Both the position numbers and the translations under genes were made by a program. A DNA stretch of 6,721 nt, taken from assembly GCF_000282995.1 (NCBI RefSeq), contig NZ_ALEE01000822.1:1-6721 (forward strand). Reading direction: 5' to 3'. Below, one piece after another: positions 6,619 through 6,721 of this stretch. The stretch comes from Melaminivora alkalimesophila (lineage in GTDB: Bacteria > Pseudomonadota > Gammaproteobacteria > Burkholderiales > Burkholderiaceae_C). Below the pieces are notes generated by a model that had not been told where the DNA came from, searched no databases, and saw only the letters and a program-made list of their open reading frames with translations. How positions within the stretch are numbered: the first letter of the stretch is position 1; each line of letters begins with the position of its first letter.

Positions 6619-6721
6619 ATGACCGACCTGCACAAGCGCTCCCTGTTCAAGCTCGCGGCCCTGGGCGCCGCGGCCGCGGCCCTGGTGGCCTGCGGCAAGA
6701 AGGAGGAGCCGGCGGCGGCCG
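6619..6721 (+). CDS. Second BMP-type substrate-binding lipoprotein, N-terminal fragment cut by window edge
   Basis: Thirty-four codons are visible before the right edge. The peptide MTDLHKRSLFKLAALG continues through an alanine-rich core to the lipobox LVAC (C25), then GKKEEPAAA. It closely follows the first lipoprotein: both have KRSLFK, a short hydrophobic core, Cys-Gly, a charged K/E patch and the start of an Ala/Pro linker, and the bases TCCCTGTTCAAG recur at 5435-5446 and 6640-6651. It is most likely a tandem duplicate coding for a second substrate-binding protein of the same importer. The binding domain lies outside the window, so the BMP family is inferred from this resemblance and from position 44 bases after the first gene. 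It could instead be an unrelated lipoprotein with a similar signal peptide, which I consider less likely. Confidence 0.5.
   Translation, partial: MTDLHKRSLFKLAALGAAAAALVACGKKEEPAAA

Overview
The window is GC-rich DNA (by eye around 70% G+C) from what is most likely a betaproteobacterium of the Burkholderiales, plausibly Comamonadaceae. That placement is inferred from codon use, protein style and gene content; no rRNA or other taxonomic marker is present. Coding density is high, with five genes read on the plus strand after one divergent gene, and no mobile element, RNA gene, CRISPR array or clear terminator.

Layout: (1) 1-581, minus strand: the N-terminal 193 codons of the small (2Fe-2S) subunit of xanthine dehydrogenase, XdhA, running off the left edge. 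(2) 582-778: a divergent intergenic region with several short palindromes that could be operator sites. (3) about 779-1711, plus: a LysR-type regulator. (4) 1712-1792: a short gap with a candidate promoter. (5) 1793-6721, plus: an ABC importer operon of the nucleoside/purine (BMP/Nup) type. It comprises a double-domain ATPase, two overlapping permease genes, a complete BMP-family substrate-binding lipoprotein, and the first 34 codons of a second, similar lipoprotein cut by the right edge.

The genes read as a purine uptake and oxidation locus. The BMP lipoprotein(s) would capture a purine base or nucleoside, the permease pair driven by the two-domain ATPase would import it, and xanthine dehydrogenase would oxidise hypoxanthine/xanthine towards urate. 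The LysR regulator lies between the catabolic and transport arms and is well placed to control xdhA divergently, and possibly the transporter. Substrate and regulation are inferences from family and neighbourhood.

I did not find a clearly novel system. The points most worth a second look are the tandem substrate-binding lipoproteins with shared KRSLFK signal peptides, the inverted repeats beside the LysR start, and a candidate promoter placed so close to the ATPase start codon that its transcript may be leaderless or nearly so.
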